Of a stretch of DNA of 64,000 bases, positions 34,452-41,780 are shown piece after piece. The first letter of the stretch is position 1. Each line of letters begins with the position of its first letter. Both the position numbers and the translations under genes were made by a program. Source of the stretch: Lentzea sp. NBRC 102530. Its GTDB lineage: Bacteria > Actinomycetota > Actinomycetes > Mycobacteriales > Pseudonocardiaceae. The DNA is taken from NCBI RefSeq assembly GCF_030269365.1, contig NZ_BSTF01000007.1, positions 248,001 through 312,000 on the forward strand, read 5' to 3'. The notes beneath the pieces are model-generated. The model saw nothing but the letters and a program-made list of their open reading frames with translations. It was not told the DNA's origin and ran no database searches.

Positions 34452-36329
34452 TCACGCTCCGGTGACCGCGTCGAGCGCCGCCTCGACGGCGTCCGACATC
34501 GAGCGCATGTACGTGGCGCTCACGTGGTTGTCGTCGAAGTTGACCAGCAGGTCGCCGATCACCGGCGGGCACTGCAGTTCGGTGCAGAGCTGGTCGCTGA
34601 AGTCCACGAACGAGACGTTGCCCGGCACGTCGAGCAACGCGTAAGGCGGTGTGGGCGCCAGCAACTCGGCTCTGGGCGCGCCGCACCGGTCGGCGGCGCC
34701 GTGCACCTGGACGCAGTCGAGGACCGAGAAGGCGTAGCGCGGGTTGTCCCGCACCGCGATCACCGGGATCTGCTCGGCGTCGAGCTGCCGCCAGCGTTCG
34801 ACGAACCCGGGAGGCGTCACCTCGGTCAGCCCGACCTGGACGTCACGGCTCGCCAGCGTGAACACGAAATCCGGACGCAGCGCGATGATCTCGTCCGCCG
34901 CGTTGTTCCCGAACCGCACGCACGACTCGTCGTCCGGGTACTTCTCCGACCGCGTGGAGAACGGGCACGCGGACCTGAGCATGGTGATCAGCTGCCAGTT
35001 CCGGCGCTCGGCGATCGGCGTGAACGCCGCCAGGTACTGCTGGACGTGCGAGTCGCCGACCAGCACGATCCGTTTGGCCGGAGTTCCTTCGACGGGCCCG
35101 TAGCAGACGTCGAGTTCCGGCTGCGGCGTCTCGCAGTGCTGTCCTTCGAGCCCCGCGAAGTCGGTGGCCGCGACCTGCGCGGCGACCTCGCGCGGCCCGG
35201 CCGGCTGGATCACCAGCGCTGCCGTGAGCAGAGCGGTGAGCAGGGCTGCCGTGATCGTGCGGGCGCGCCACCCCGACCGGCGCACGGGTTCCTCGACGAG
35301 GTGGTGCGTGGCCGCCGCGAGCAGCAGCGACACACCGATGATCGCGACGCCGCCGGCCGGTCCGACGTCGGTGCGGCCGCGCAGCACGAGCCAGCAGATG
35401 AGCACCGGCCAGTGCCACAGGTAGAGCGCGTAGCTGAGATCTCCCAGGTACCGCAACGGTTCGCTGGCCAGCAGCCGATCCGCGCCGACCCTGCTGCCCG
35501 ACGTCCCGGCCGTGATCACCGCGGCGGCACAGGCCGTCGGCCACAAGGCGAGGAACCCGGGGAAGCCCGCGCCGACGTCCAGCACCATCCCGCACACCAC
35601 GAGCCCGAGCAGCCCGGCCCACCCGAGCACCGTCCTCACCGGACCCGCGAGGTCGATCTTCGCCACCGCGATCGCCAGCAGGCCGCCGAACGCGAACTCC
35701 CACAGGCGCGTCGCCGTGTGGAAGTAGGCGAGCGGCTGGTCCACCGCGGTGAGCCACACCGAGAAACCGAACGACAGCACGAAAACCGCGCCGAGCACTC
35801 GGGTGAGGTTCCGCCGGAGCAGGGTCACCACCAGCACCAGCAACGGCCACAACAGGTAGAACTGCCCCTGGATCGACAACGACCAGAAGTGCTGCACCAC
35901 ACTCGCCTGCGCGTTCTGCGCGTAGTAGTCGGTGGAGTCCATCGTCAGCTGCCAGTTCTCCACGAACAACGCCGACGCGACGATCTCGCGCACCGTCTGC
36001 GCCCACCGGATCTCCGGCAACCACCAGGCGGCGACGGCCAGCGTCACCCCGAGCACCACGAACGCGGCGGGCAGCAGCCGCTTCGCCATCCGGCTCCACA
36101 CGACCCGCAGGTCGAGCCGTCCCCGGCCGGTCGCCCGCACGAGCTGCCCCGTCACGAGGAACCCGGAGATCAGGAAGAACACGTCCACGCCACCGGAGAC
36201 CCGGCCCAGCCACACGTGGTAGACCACCACGAGCAACGCGGCGACCGCGCGCAGACCCTGCAGTTCCGGGCGATAGGTCCGCTCCGGCGCCGAGGCGCGC
36301 GCCGTCGCGAGGTGATCACTGGCCAGCAC
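34452..36329 (-). CDS. acyltransferase-3 / SGNH membrane O-acetyltransferase (OafA-like)
   Basis: 625 residues. The first 370 are the ten-helix acyltransferase-3 domain: RPELQGLRAVAALLVVVYHV, with the catalytic-type His, GGVDVFFLISGFLVTG, and YLGDLSYALYLWHWP. The C-terminal 250 residues are an extracytoplasmic SGNH esterase-like domain with KRIVLVGDSHVQQYL (catalytic Ser) and FDDNHVSATYM (Asp/His). Such enzymes O-acetylate surface polysaccharide or peptidoglycan. Four Cys in the SGNH domain may form disulfides. GTG at 36329 has no good Shine-Dalgarno sequence. It lies 79 bp upstream of the subtilase on the same strand; cotranscription is possible. Confidence 0.87.
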   Translation of the reverse strand: MLASDHLATARASAPERTYRPELQGLRAVAALLVVVYHVWLGRVSGGVDVFFLISGFLVTGQLVRATGRGRLDLRVVWSRMAKRLLPAAFVVLGVTLAVAAWWLPEIRWAQTVREIVASALFVENWQLTMDSTDYYAQNAQASVVQHFWSLSIQGQFYLLWPLLVLVVTLLRRNLTRVLGAVFVLSFGFSVWLTAVDQPLAYFHTATRLWEFAFGGLLAIAVAKIDLAGPVRTVLGWAGLLGLVVCGMVLDVGAGFPGFLALWPTACAAAVITAGTSGSRVGADRLLASEPLRYLGDLSYALYLWHWPVLICWLVLRGRTDVGPAGGVAIIGVSLLLAAATHHLVEEPVRRSGWRARTITAALLTALLTAALVIQPAGPREVAAQVAATDFAGLEGQHCETPQPELDVCYGPVEGTPAKRIVLVGDSHVQQYLAAFTPIAERRNWQLITMLRSACPFSTRSEKYPDDESCVRFGNNAADEIIALRPDFVFTLASRDVQVGLTEVTPPGFVERWRQLDAEQIPVIAVRDNPRYAFSVLDCVQVHGAADRCGAPRAELLAPTPPYALLDVPGNVSFVDFSDQLCTELQCPPVIGDLLVNFDDNHVSATYMRSMSDAVEAALDAVTGA

Positions 36330-36576
36330 GCCTGCGAGGCTGACGACTCACCCCCGCCCGCGTACATCCGTGGCAGCACCCATATCGGCTCTGCACGGTG
36401 CGCCGGGACGGACAGAAGTTGAGCAACCGGACGGATCGCCCGCGGGCTCACCTGCGGGAGATCGTGGGAGACGAGCCCCGAACCCCGGGGAATCCCGCCC
36501 ACCGGAAGGCGAACTCCTGCCGAACCGAAGCACCACACCGACTGTCCCCCGTCCGCGACAGCCGTTGGGAGGCGCC

Positions 36577-37086
36577 GTGGTCCGCACCGACCGCCCCAGC
36601 CCAGTCCGCCACTCCCGCCACCTCGCCGCCGCGCCGACCCGCAGCGTCGCCGCACCTTCCCAGCCCGCCGCCGTGTCCACCCGCCGCGGCACCGCACCTT
36701 CCCACCTCACCACCGCGCCCACCCGCCGCGTCGCCGCACCTTCCCAGCTCGCCGCCGCGCCCACCCTCACCACCGCGCCCACCCGCCGCGTCGCTGCCCG
36801 CACGGGCCGCCTGGGCCGCCCCGCCGTCGCCCGCCTCCGCCGCGCGGCAGCCCGCACGGGCCTCCCCGCCCGCGTCCGCCGCACCGCGGCCCGCACCAAC
36901 CGCCCCGCCGGCCTCACCACCCAGCGCGCGACCTCCCCGGCCCCGCAGCGCGGCCGCCCCCTCCCCTGGGTCTTCCTCGGCGTCGCCCTGGCCCTCCTGA
37001 TAGCCGGCATCACCGCACCTCAGGCGGTTCTCGTCGGCGCGGGCCTGATCGTCGCGGGCCTCATCGGCCTGGGCTACGGCCGCTGA
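36577..37086 (+). CDS. repeat-rich basic protein with C-terminal membrane hairpin
   Basis: 169 residues. The N-terminal 125 are low-complexity (Ala, Thr, Arg, Pro) with degenerate 14-20 residue units of the type APTRRVAAPSQLAA; two units derive from a recent 60-bp duplication. The C-terminus has two hydrophobic helices (LPWVFLGVALALLIAGI and AVLVGAGLIVAGLIGLGY), the look of a small actinobacterial membrane protein. Net positive charge would allow nucleic-acid or phospholipid contact, but no function is known. GTG at 36577 has GGGAGG 4 nt upstream, which fixes the start. It diverges from the acyltransferase gene. Confidence 0.65.
   Translation: MVRTDRPSPVRHSRHLAAAPTRSVAAPSQPAAVSTRRGTAPSHLTTAPTRRVAAPSQLAAAPTLTTAPTRRVAARTGRLGRPAVARLRRAAARTGLPARVRRTAARTNRPAGLTTQRATSPAPQRGRPLPWVFLGVALALLIAGITAPQAVLVGAGLIVAGLIGLGYGR
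36705..36794 (+). repeat. 60-bp-period direct repeat inside the basic membrane protein gene
   Basis: The 30 bases from 36705 recur identically from 36765, a 60-bp period. Shorter copies of GCACCTTCCCA flank them. The period is a multiple of three, so copy-number change keeps the frame. Confidence 0.7.
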
Positions 37087-37191
37087 TCTCCTACATGTCC
37101 GGAACATCCGAAATGGGTGTTGAACCCGATGGTTCCGGCACGCCGTCCCGCACAGACTTCCACCACGACCTGGCTGGAGACGGGAGGCGTC

Positions 37192-37695
37192 ATGTCCACA
37201 GCGGGACTCGCCGGACACACCGAACGGGCTGATGCCATGCAGGCACGCGACATCGCCATCAACGTCCCGACCGTGACGGTCGACGACCCGATCACCAAGG
37301 CGGTGCGGGTCATGGCGGTCAACAGGCTGCCGGGACTGATCGTGGTGGACGACCGCGCGCGGCCGTGGACCGTGCTGCCCGGCACGCAGGTGCTGCGGCT
37401 CGCGGTGCCGCAGTCCTACCAGGACGATCCGGCGCTCTGCCGGGTCGTCGACGAGAGCAGCGCCGACCTGTTCTGGATGGAACTCTCCGACCGCACGGTC
37501 GGCGACGTGGCACCGCACCAACGCGCCAAACCCGCGACCGTGCGGGCGAACGCGACGTTGCTGGAGGTCGCGGCCCTGATGGCGCGCCAGCACAGTCCGC
37601 TGGTGGCCGTGGTCGACGACGCGGGAGCACTCGTCGGCGCGATCACCCTCGACCGGCTCATCACCTCGCTCGCTGTCTACAGCGGCGAGGACTGA
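37192..37695 (+). CDS. CBS-pair regulatory protein
   Basis: 167 residues consisting of two CBS motifs: [20 protein letters not shown]...[10 protein letters not shown] (about 16-57) and [20 protein letters not shown]...[20 protein letters not shown] (about 103-155). CBS pairs bind adenosine nucleotides such as AMP, ATP or c-di-AMP. It sits 81 bp before an ion-transporter-family permease on the same strand, and gating or regulation of that permease is likely (inference). ATG at 37192 is set by GGGAGG 4 nt upstream; an inner ATG at 37237 is a weaker alternative. Confidence 0.85.
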   Translation: MSTAGLAGHTERADAMQARDIAINVPTVTVDDPITKAVRVMAVNRLPGLIVVDDRARPWTVLPGTQVLRLAVPQSYQDDPALCRVVDESSADLFWMELSDRTVGDVAPHQRAKPATVRANATLLEVAALMARQHSPLVAVVDDAGALVGAITLDRLITSLAVYSGED

Positions 37696-37718
37696 AACCC
37701 CACCTGACCATCGTCCCC

Positions 37719-37755
37719 GTCACCGCCGGCGTGCTGAACTCGCGCCGGCGGTGAC
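37719..37755 (+). terminator. 13-bp hairpin between CBS and permease genes
   Basis: GTCACCGCCGGCG (37719-37731) pairs perfectly with CGCCGGCGGTGAC (37743-37755), loop 11 nt. It starts 23 nt after the CBS stop and ends 21 nt before the permease GTG. It could terminate, or reduce expression of, the second gene. Confidence 0.55.
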
Positions 37756-37776
37756 ACCCATCGGGTTGGGAGATCC

Positions 37777-39060
37777 GTGAGCGCCGCACTCGCCCTGACG
37801 ATCTTCCTCGTCGCGTACTTCTTCATCGCCACGGAGAAGGCGAACAAGGTACTGGTCGTCCTCGTGGCCGCGGGGCTGATGGCCGTGTTCGGCCTGGTCC
37901 CGGGTTCCGATGTGTTCTTCTCCGAGCACGAGGGCATCGACTGGAACGTCATCTTCCTGCTGTTCGGCATGATGATCATCGTCGGGATCGTCAAGCAGAC
38001 CGGCGTGTTCGACTACCTCGCCATCTGGGCGGCCAAACGCGCACGAGGACGTCCGTACCGGCTGATGGTCATGCTGATGATCATCACCGCCATCGCCTCG
38101 CCGTTCCTCGACAACGTCACCACGATCATGCTGGTCGCCCCGGTGACGATCGTGGTGTGCAACCGGCTGCGCATCGCCGCGCAGCCGTACCTGATCGCCG
38201 AGGTGCTCGCGTCCAACATCGGTGGCGCGGCCACGTTGATCGGTGACCCGCCGAACATCATCATCGGCAGCCGGGCCGGACTGTCGTTCATGGACTTCCT
38301 GGTGCACATGGCACCGATCGTCGCGGTCGTGTTCATCGTGTTCGTGCTGCTGACGAAGGTGTTGTTCCGCAAGTCGTTCCAGTACAACGCCGAGCACGTC
38401 GAGTCGGTGATGGCGTTGCAGGAACGGCGCGCGATCACTGATCCCGCGATGCTGCGGCGGTGCCTGATCGTGTTCACCGGTGTGGTGCTCGGGTTCGGCC
38501 TGCACTCGGTGCTGCACCTCGACCCGGCGATCGTCGCGCTGGTCGGCGCGGGCGTGATGCTGCTGGTGACGCGCGCCGACGTGAACGACGTGCTGGCCGA
38601 GGTCGAGTGGCCGACGCTGACGTTCTTCATGGGCCTGTTCGTGATGGTGGCGGGCCTGGTGCACACGGGCGTCATCGAGACCATCGGCACGTGGGCGGTC
38701 TCCGCGTTCGGCGACAACCACTTCGCGGCCGCCTCGGCGTTGCTGTTCGGGTCCAGCGTGCTCGGCGCGTTCTTCGACAACATCCCTTACGTCGCAACGA
38801 TGGCGCCGGTCGTCGAGGGCATGGTGGCGGGGATCCCCGACGCCGCCACGGGTCAGGCGCTGTGGTGGGCGTTCGCACTCGGCGCGGACTTCGGCGGCAA
38901 CGGCACGGCGGTCGCCGCGAGCGCCAACGTCGTCGCGCTCGGCATCGCGGCCCGCGCGGGCCACAAGATCACGTTCTGGCAGTTCACCCGCTACGGCATC
39001 GTCGTGACGCTGGTGAGCACCGCGATGGCGTGGGTCTACGTGTGGTTGCGGTACTTCTGA
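37777..39060 (+). CDS. ArsB/NhaD-family (SLC13-like) ion permease
   Basis: 427 residues, about 11-12 membrane helices of the ion-transporter superfamily. Diagnostic are the paired re-entrant motifs: ITAIASPFLDNVTTIMLVAPVT with NIGGAATLIGDPPN, and later LGAFFDNIPYVATM with GADFGGNGTAVAASAN. In NhaD and ArsB these build the ion site. It could exchange Na+/H+ or carry an anion; the sequence alone does not decide. GTG at 37777 with GGGAGA upstream. It follows the CBS protein, its probable partner. The 3' end overlaps the convergent MFS gene by 25 bp. Confidence 0.85.
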   Translation: MSAALALTIFLVAYFFIATEKANKVLVVLVAAGLMAVFGLVPGSDVFFSEHEGIDWNVIFLLFGMMIIVGIVKQTGVFDYLAIWAAKRARGRPYRLMVMLMIITAIASPFLDNVTTIMLVAPVTIVVCNRLRIAAQPYLIAEVLASNIGGAATLIGDPPNIIIGSRAGLSFMDFLVHMAPIVAVVFIVFVLLTKVLFRKSFQYNAEHVESVMALQERRAITDPAMLRRCLIVFTGVVLGFGLHSVLHLDPAIVALVGAGVMLLVTRADVNDVLAEVEWPTLTFFMGLFVMVAGLVHTGVIETIGTWAVSAFGDNHFAAASALLFGSSVLGAFFDNIPYVATMAPVVEGMVAGIPDAATGQALWWAFALGADFGGNGTAVAASANVVALGIAARAGHKITFWQFTRYGIVVTLVSTAMAWVYVWLRYF

Positions 39061-40253
39061 CCGCGCAGCACGGGTGAGGCCCAGGCCCACACCACCCCGG
39101 CGAGGAACACCGCGAGCCCGGCGGCCAGCCCGGCTCGCGGATCGCCGGAGGCGACCGACACGACACCGGCGAGGGCCGCGCCGAGGGGCTGGCCGAGGCC
39201 CCACGCGATCATCCGGGCCGTCGTGTTGACCCGCGACTGCAACTCGTCCGGGCACACCTGCTGCCGGTAGGTGATCCCGTTGATCACCACGATGGCCCCC
39301 GTGACGCCCCAGGCCGTCGCCGTCACGCAGAGCACCAGCCAATGCGGGCTCAGCAGCACGAACACCCCGCCGAGCAACGAAAGGGGCAACGCCGCCAGCG
39401 CCACCCGCGCGTTGCCCCAGCGCTCCGAGATCTTCGGCAGCAACCGGGACGCGATGATCGCGCCCAGCCCCCAGCAGGTGAACAGCGCCGACAGCCGCAC
39501 GTCGCCCTTCGGTGCCACGCCGAGGACCTGGTCGGCGAACGGCACCAGCACCGCCATCCACGCGCCGGACGCCACCGAGTGCGTGGCGCCGACGAGCGTG
39601 AGCAGCCGGATGACCGGCTCGCGCCACATGAACCGCAGCCCCTCGCGCACGTCCGCGACGAGCTGCCCCGCCCCCTCGACCCTGCGCGGGGTCGCCATGC
39701 TGCTCGTGATGCCCCGCAACAACATCACCGCGCCCACCCCGGTGAGCGCGTTCACCGCCAGCAGCGCCGCCGGGGACACGACCGCCACGAGCAACCCGGT
39801 CAGCCCGGGCACCACGAGTTCGACCGCGGTCGTGCGCCCGAAGAGCGTCGAGTAGGCGGCGGTGAGCTTCTCCTTGCCCACCAACGCGGGCAGCGCCCCG
39901 AAGTTCGCGGCGCTGAAGAACACGAACGCCGTCTGCGTCGCGAACCCCGCCGCGACCACGTGCGGCGCGGTGAGCACGTCCGCGAGCCACGCCAGCGGCA
40001 CGCTCAGCAGCACGACGGCGACGGTCAGCTCCGACGTCACCATCATCTTCCGGCGGTCGAGCCGGTCGGCGAGCGCACCGGCGGGCAACCCGAACACCAG
40101 GTACGGCAACGCCTCCGCGGCCGTGACCGCGGAGGTCCACCCCGCCGAGCCCGTCAGCTGGTAGACGAGCACCGGTAGCGCGACGACGGCCACGACCGCG
40201 CCGATGCCCGACAGCACGCGGGAGTGCAGGTACCTGCTGAAGTCAGCGTTCAT
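39036..40253 (-). CDS. MFS transporter, 12-helix exporter type
   Basis: 405 residues with about 12 helices. Motif A appears in LPAGALADRLDRRKMMV (about 56-72), and the N-terminal RYLHSRVLSGIGAVVAVVALP is typical of the MFS branch that includes enterobactin and macrolide exporters. Substrate unknown. Its start overlaps the end of the WYL regulator gene by 11 bp, so it is translated from the same message and probably under that regulator. The 3' end overlaps the convergent permease gene (39036-39060). Confidence 0.82.
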   Translation of the reverse strand: MNADFSRYLHSRVLSGIGAVVAVVALPVLVYQLTGSAGWTSAVTAAEALPYLVFGLPAGALADRLDRRKMMVTSELTVAVVLLSVPLAWLADVLTAPHVVAAGFATQTAFVFFSAANFGALPALVGKEKLTAAYSTLFGRTTAVELVVPGLTGLLVAVVSPAALLAVNALTGVGAVMLLRGITSSMATPRRVEGAGQLVADVREGLRFMWREPVIRLLTLVGATHSVASGAWMAVLVPFADQVLGVAPKGDVRLSALFTCWGLGAIIASRLLPKISERWGNARVALAALPLSLLGGVFVLLSPHWLVLCVTATAWGVTGAIVVINGITYRQQVCPDELQSRVNTTARMIAWGLGQPLGAALAGVVSVASGDPRAGLAAGLAVFLAGVVWAWASPVLRGQKYRNHT

Positions 40254-41208
40254 CGAGTTCCTCGTAGCGCGCCGCGATCCGCAACGCCCGTTCCCTCAGC
40301 GCGGCCCGCAACCACCGCGGCGCCAGCACCTCCACTCCGGCCGACAGCCGCCACACCGCCCACTCGGCGTGCCGCGCGTCCTGAAACGCGACCTCCAGCA
40401 CGCCGGACTCCTCGGCGAGCACGGCCACCACCGTTCCCAGCAGCTCGTCCCGCCGTTCCGGAGCCACCCTCAGCCGGACGACGACCTGATCTTCGCCGGC
40501 GCGGAACCGCGTGCTCCGCTCCTGCCAGGCCTGGCCGAGATCGACGCGGTCGGGTCTGACCGCGGGTTCGTCCAACTCCTGCGCCGCGACGATCCGCGAC
40601 AACCGGTACGTCCGGTCCGCGCCGTCCCGCGTGGCCAGCAGATATCCCTGCTCCCGCACGGTCACCAGCCCGATCGGATCCACCGTCCGCCACCGTGGTT
40701 CGGTGTTCTCGGCCGCGTACCGGATCCGCAGCCGCCGCCCGGCGAACACCGCGCGCCGGACCTCCGCCACGACCTCGTCCGGCAGCTCCTCCTCGACGGC
40801 ACGCCGGGCCAGCAGGTCGATCGCGGGGTCGATCAGCAACCGCTCGGCCGCCCCCGCCGCCGTCTGCCGGTAGCTCTCCGGCAACGCGTCCACGACCTTC
40901 AACATGGCCGACGCCAGCGCCGACCCGAGCCCGAACACCTGCGCGCCCCGCCGCGATCCCGCGACCAGCAACGCGAGCGCCTCGTCGTGGTTCAGCCCGG
41001 TCAGCTCCGTCCGGAAGCCGGGCAGCAACGCGAACCCGCCGTGCCGCCCGCGTTCGGCGTAGACCGGCACCCCCGCCGCCGACAACGCCTCGACGTCGCG
41101 CAACACCGTCCGGTTCGACACCTCGAGCTCACGGGCCAGCGCCGTCGCCGACAGCCGTCCGTGCCGCCGCAGCAGCAGGACCAGCGAAACCAGTCGGTCG
41201 GCACGCAT
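40243..41208 (-). CDS. WYL-domain transcriptional regulator (DeoR/YafY type)
   Basis: 321 residues. An N-terminal HTH_11 winged helix (RADRLVSLVLLLRRHGRLSA, then ELEVSNRTVLRDVEALSAAG) is followed by the WYL domain (RRLRIRYAAENTEPRWRTVD, GYLLATRDGADRTYRLSRI) and a WCX tail. WYL domains bind nucleic acids or small ligands and switch the regulator. It is the first gene of an operon with the MFS exporter and diverges from a RidA gene over 85 bp containing an imperfect 29-bp inverted repeat, its likely operator. GTG or ATG choice: ATG at 41208 gives the standard MRADRL opening. Confidence 0.88.
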   Translation of the reverse strand: MRADRLVSLVLLLRRHGRLSATALARELEVSNRTVLRDVEALSAAGVPVYAERGRHGGFALLPGFRTELTGLNHDEALALLVAGSRRGAQVFGLGSALASAMLKVVDALPESYRQTAAGAAERLLIDPAIDLLARRAVEEELPDEVVAEVRRAVFAGRRLRIRYAAENTEPRWRTVDPIGLVTVREQGYLLATRDGADRTYRLSRIVAAQELDEPAVRPDRVDLGQAWQERSTRFRAGEDQVVVRLRVAPERRDELLGTVVAVLAEESGVLEVAFQDARHAEWAVWRLSAGVEVLAPRWLRAALRERALRIAARYEELDER

Positions 41209-41223
41209 GCGCGAACCCTACGG

Positions 41224-41252
41224 GAATACGTGACACAGGATGTCGTGTATTC
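41224..41252. promoter_or_regulatory. 29-bp inverted repeat, probable WYL-regulator operator
   Basis: GAATACGTGACA (41224-41235) and TGTCGTGTATTC (41241-41252) match as an inverted repeat at 10 of 12 positions, with a 5-bp centre. The core TGACA-N5-TGTC resembles sites of WYL/YafY-type regulators as I recall them. It lies between the divergent regulator and RidA genes. Confidence 0.5.
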
Positions 41253-41293
41253 GTTGCGAGGCTACGGCGGTCCCCCAAGAAGAAGGAGCCGTT

Positions 41294-41695
41294 GTGGCAG
41301 TGGAACGAACGCCGGTCAACCCGTGGCCGTGGTCGGCGCAGCTGGGCTACCACCAGGGCGAGGTCGTCACCGGCCAGACCCGCACGCTGTACTGCGCCGG
41401 GCAGACCGCGATGAACGCCGAGGGCAAGCCCGAGCACACCGGCGACATGGCAGCGCAGGTGTCGCTGAGCCTCGACAACCTCGAGGCGGTGCTGGCCGAG
41501 GCCGGCATGTCGCTCGCGAACCTGGTGCGGCTGAACGTCTACACGACCGACGTCGACGTGCTGTTCCAGCACTACGGGGTGCTGGCCGCCCGGCTCGGGC
41601 AGGCCCGCGTCTCACCGCCGACCACGATGCTGGGCGTGAGCAGGCTGGCCCTGCCGGAGTTGATGGTCGAAATGGAGGCGACGGCGGTGGCGTGA
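41294..41695 (+). CDS. RidA/YjgF-family protein
   Basis: 133 residues, the usual trimeric RidA size. Recognisable are WSAQLGYHQGEVV (start region), LYCAGQTAMNAEGKPEHTGDMAAQ, and the C-terminal signature VSPPTTMLGVSRLALPELMVEMEATAV. Typical enzymes hydrolyse reactive enamines/imines (2-aminoacrylate). The substrate-binding Arg of true RidA (in the RVAR-type motif) is not evident at the expected place, where QARVSPPTT stands, so it may belong to another Rid subgroup. GTG at 41294 with AAGGAG 5 nt upstream. Divergent from, and probably controlled by, the WYL regulator. Confidence 0.87.
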   Translation: MAVERTPVNPWPWSAQLGYHQGEVVTGQTRTLYCAGQTAMNAEGKPEHTGDMAAQVSLSLDNLEAVLAEAGMSLANLVRLNVYTTDVDVLFQHYGVLAARLGQARVSPPTTMLGVSRLALPELMVEMEATAVA

Positions 41696-41780
41696 CACCC
41701 CGGCCCGGGCACACCGTCCCGAGGAGCCCGGAACCCCACCCGATTGAGACGGGTGATCTCGGTATCTTCCAGGCGGGGGG

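Noticed and set aside
36640..36900. A cluster of short direct repeats considered as a CRISPR or minisatellite
   Set aside because: No regular spacers; the repeats lie within a coding frame and keep codon periodicity, so they are protein repeats.
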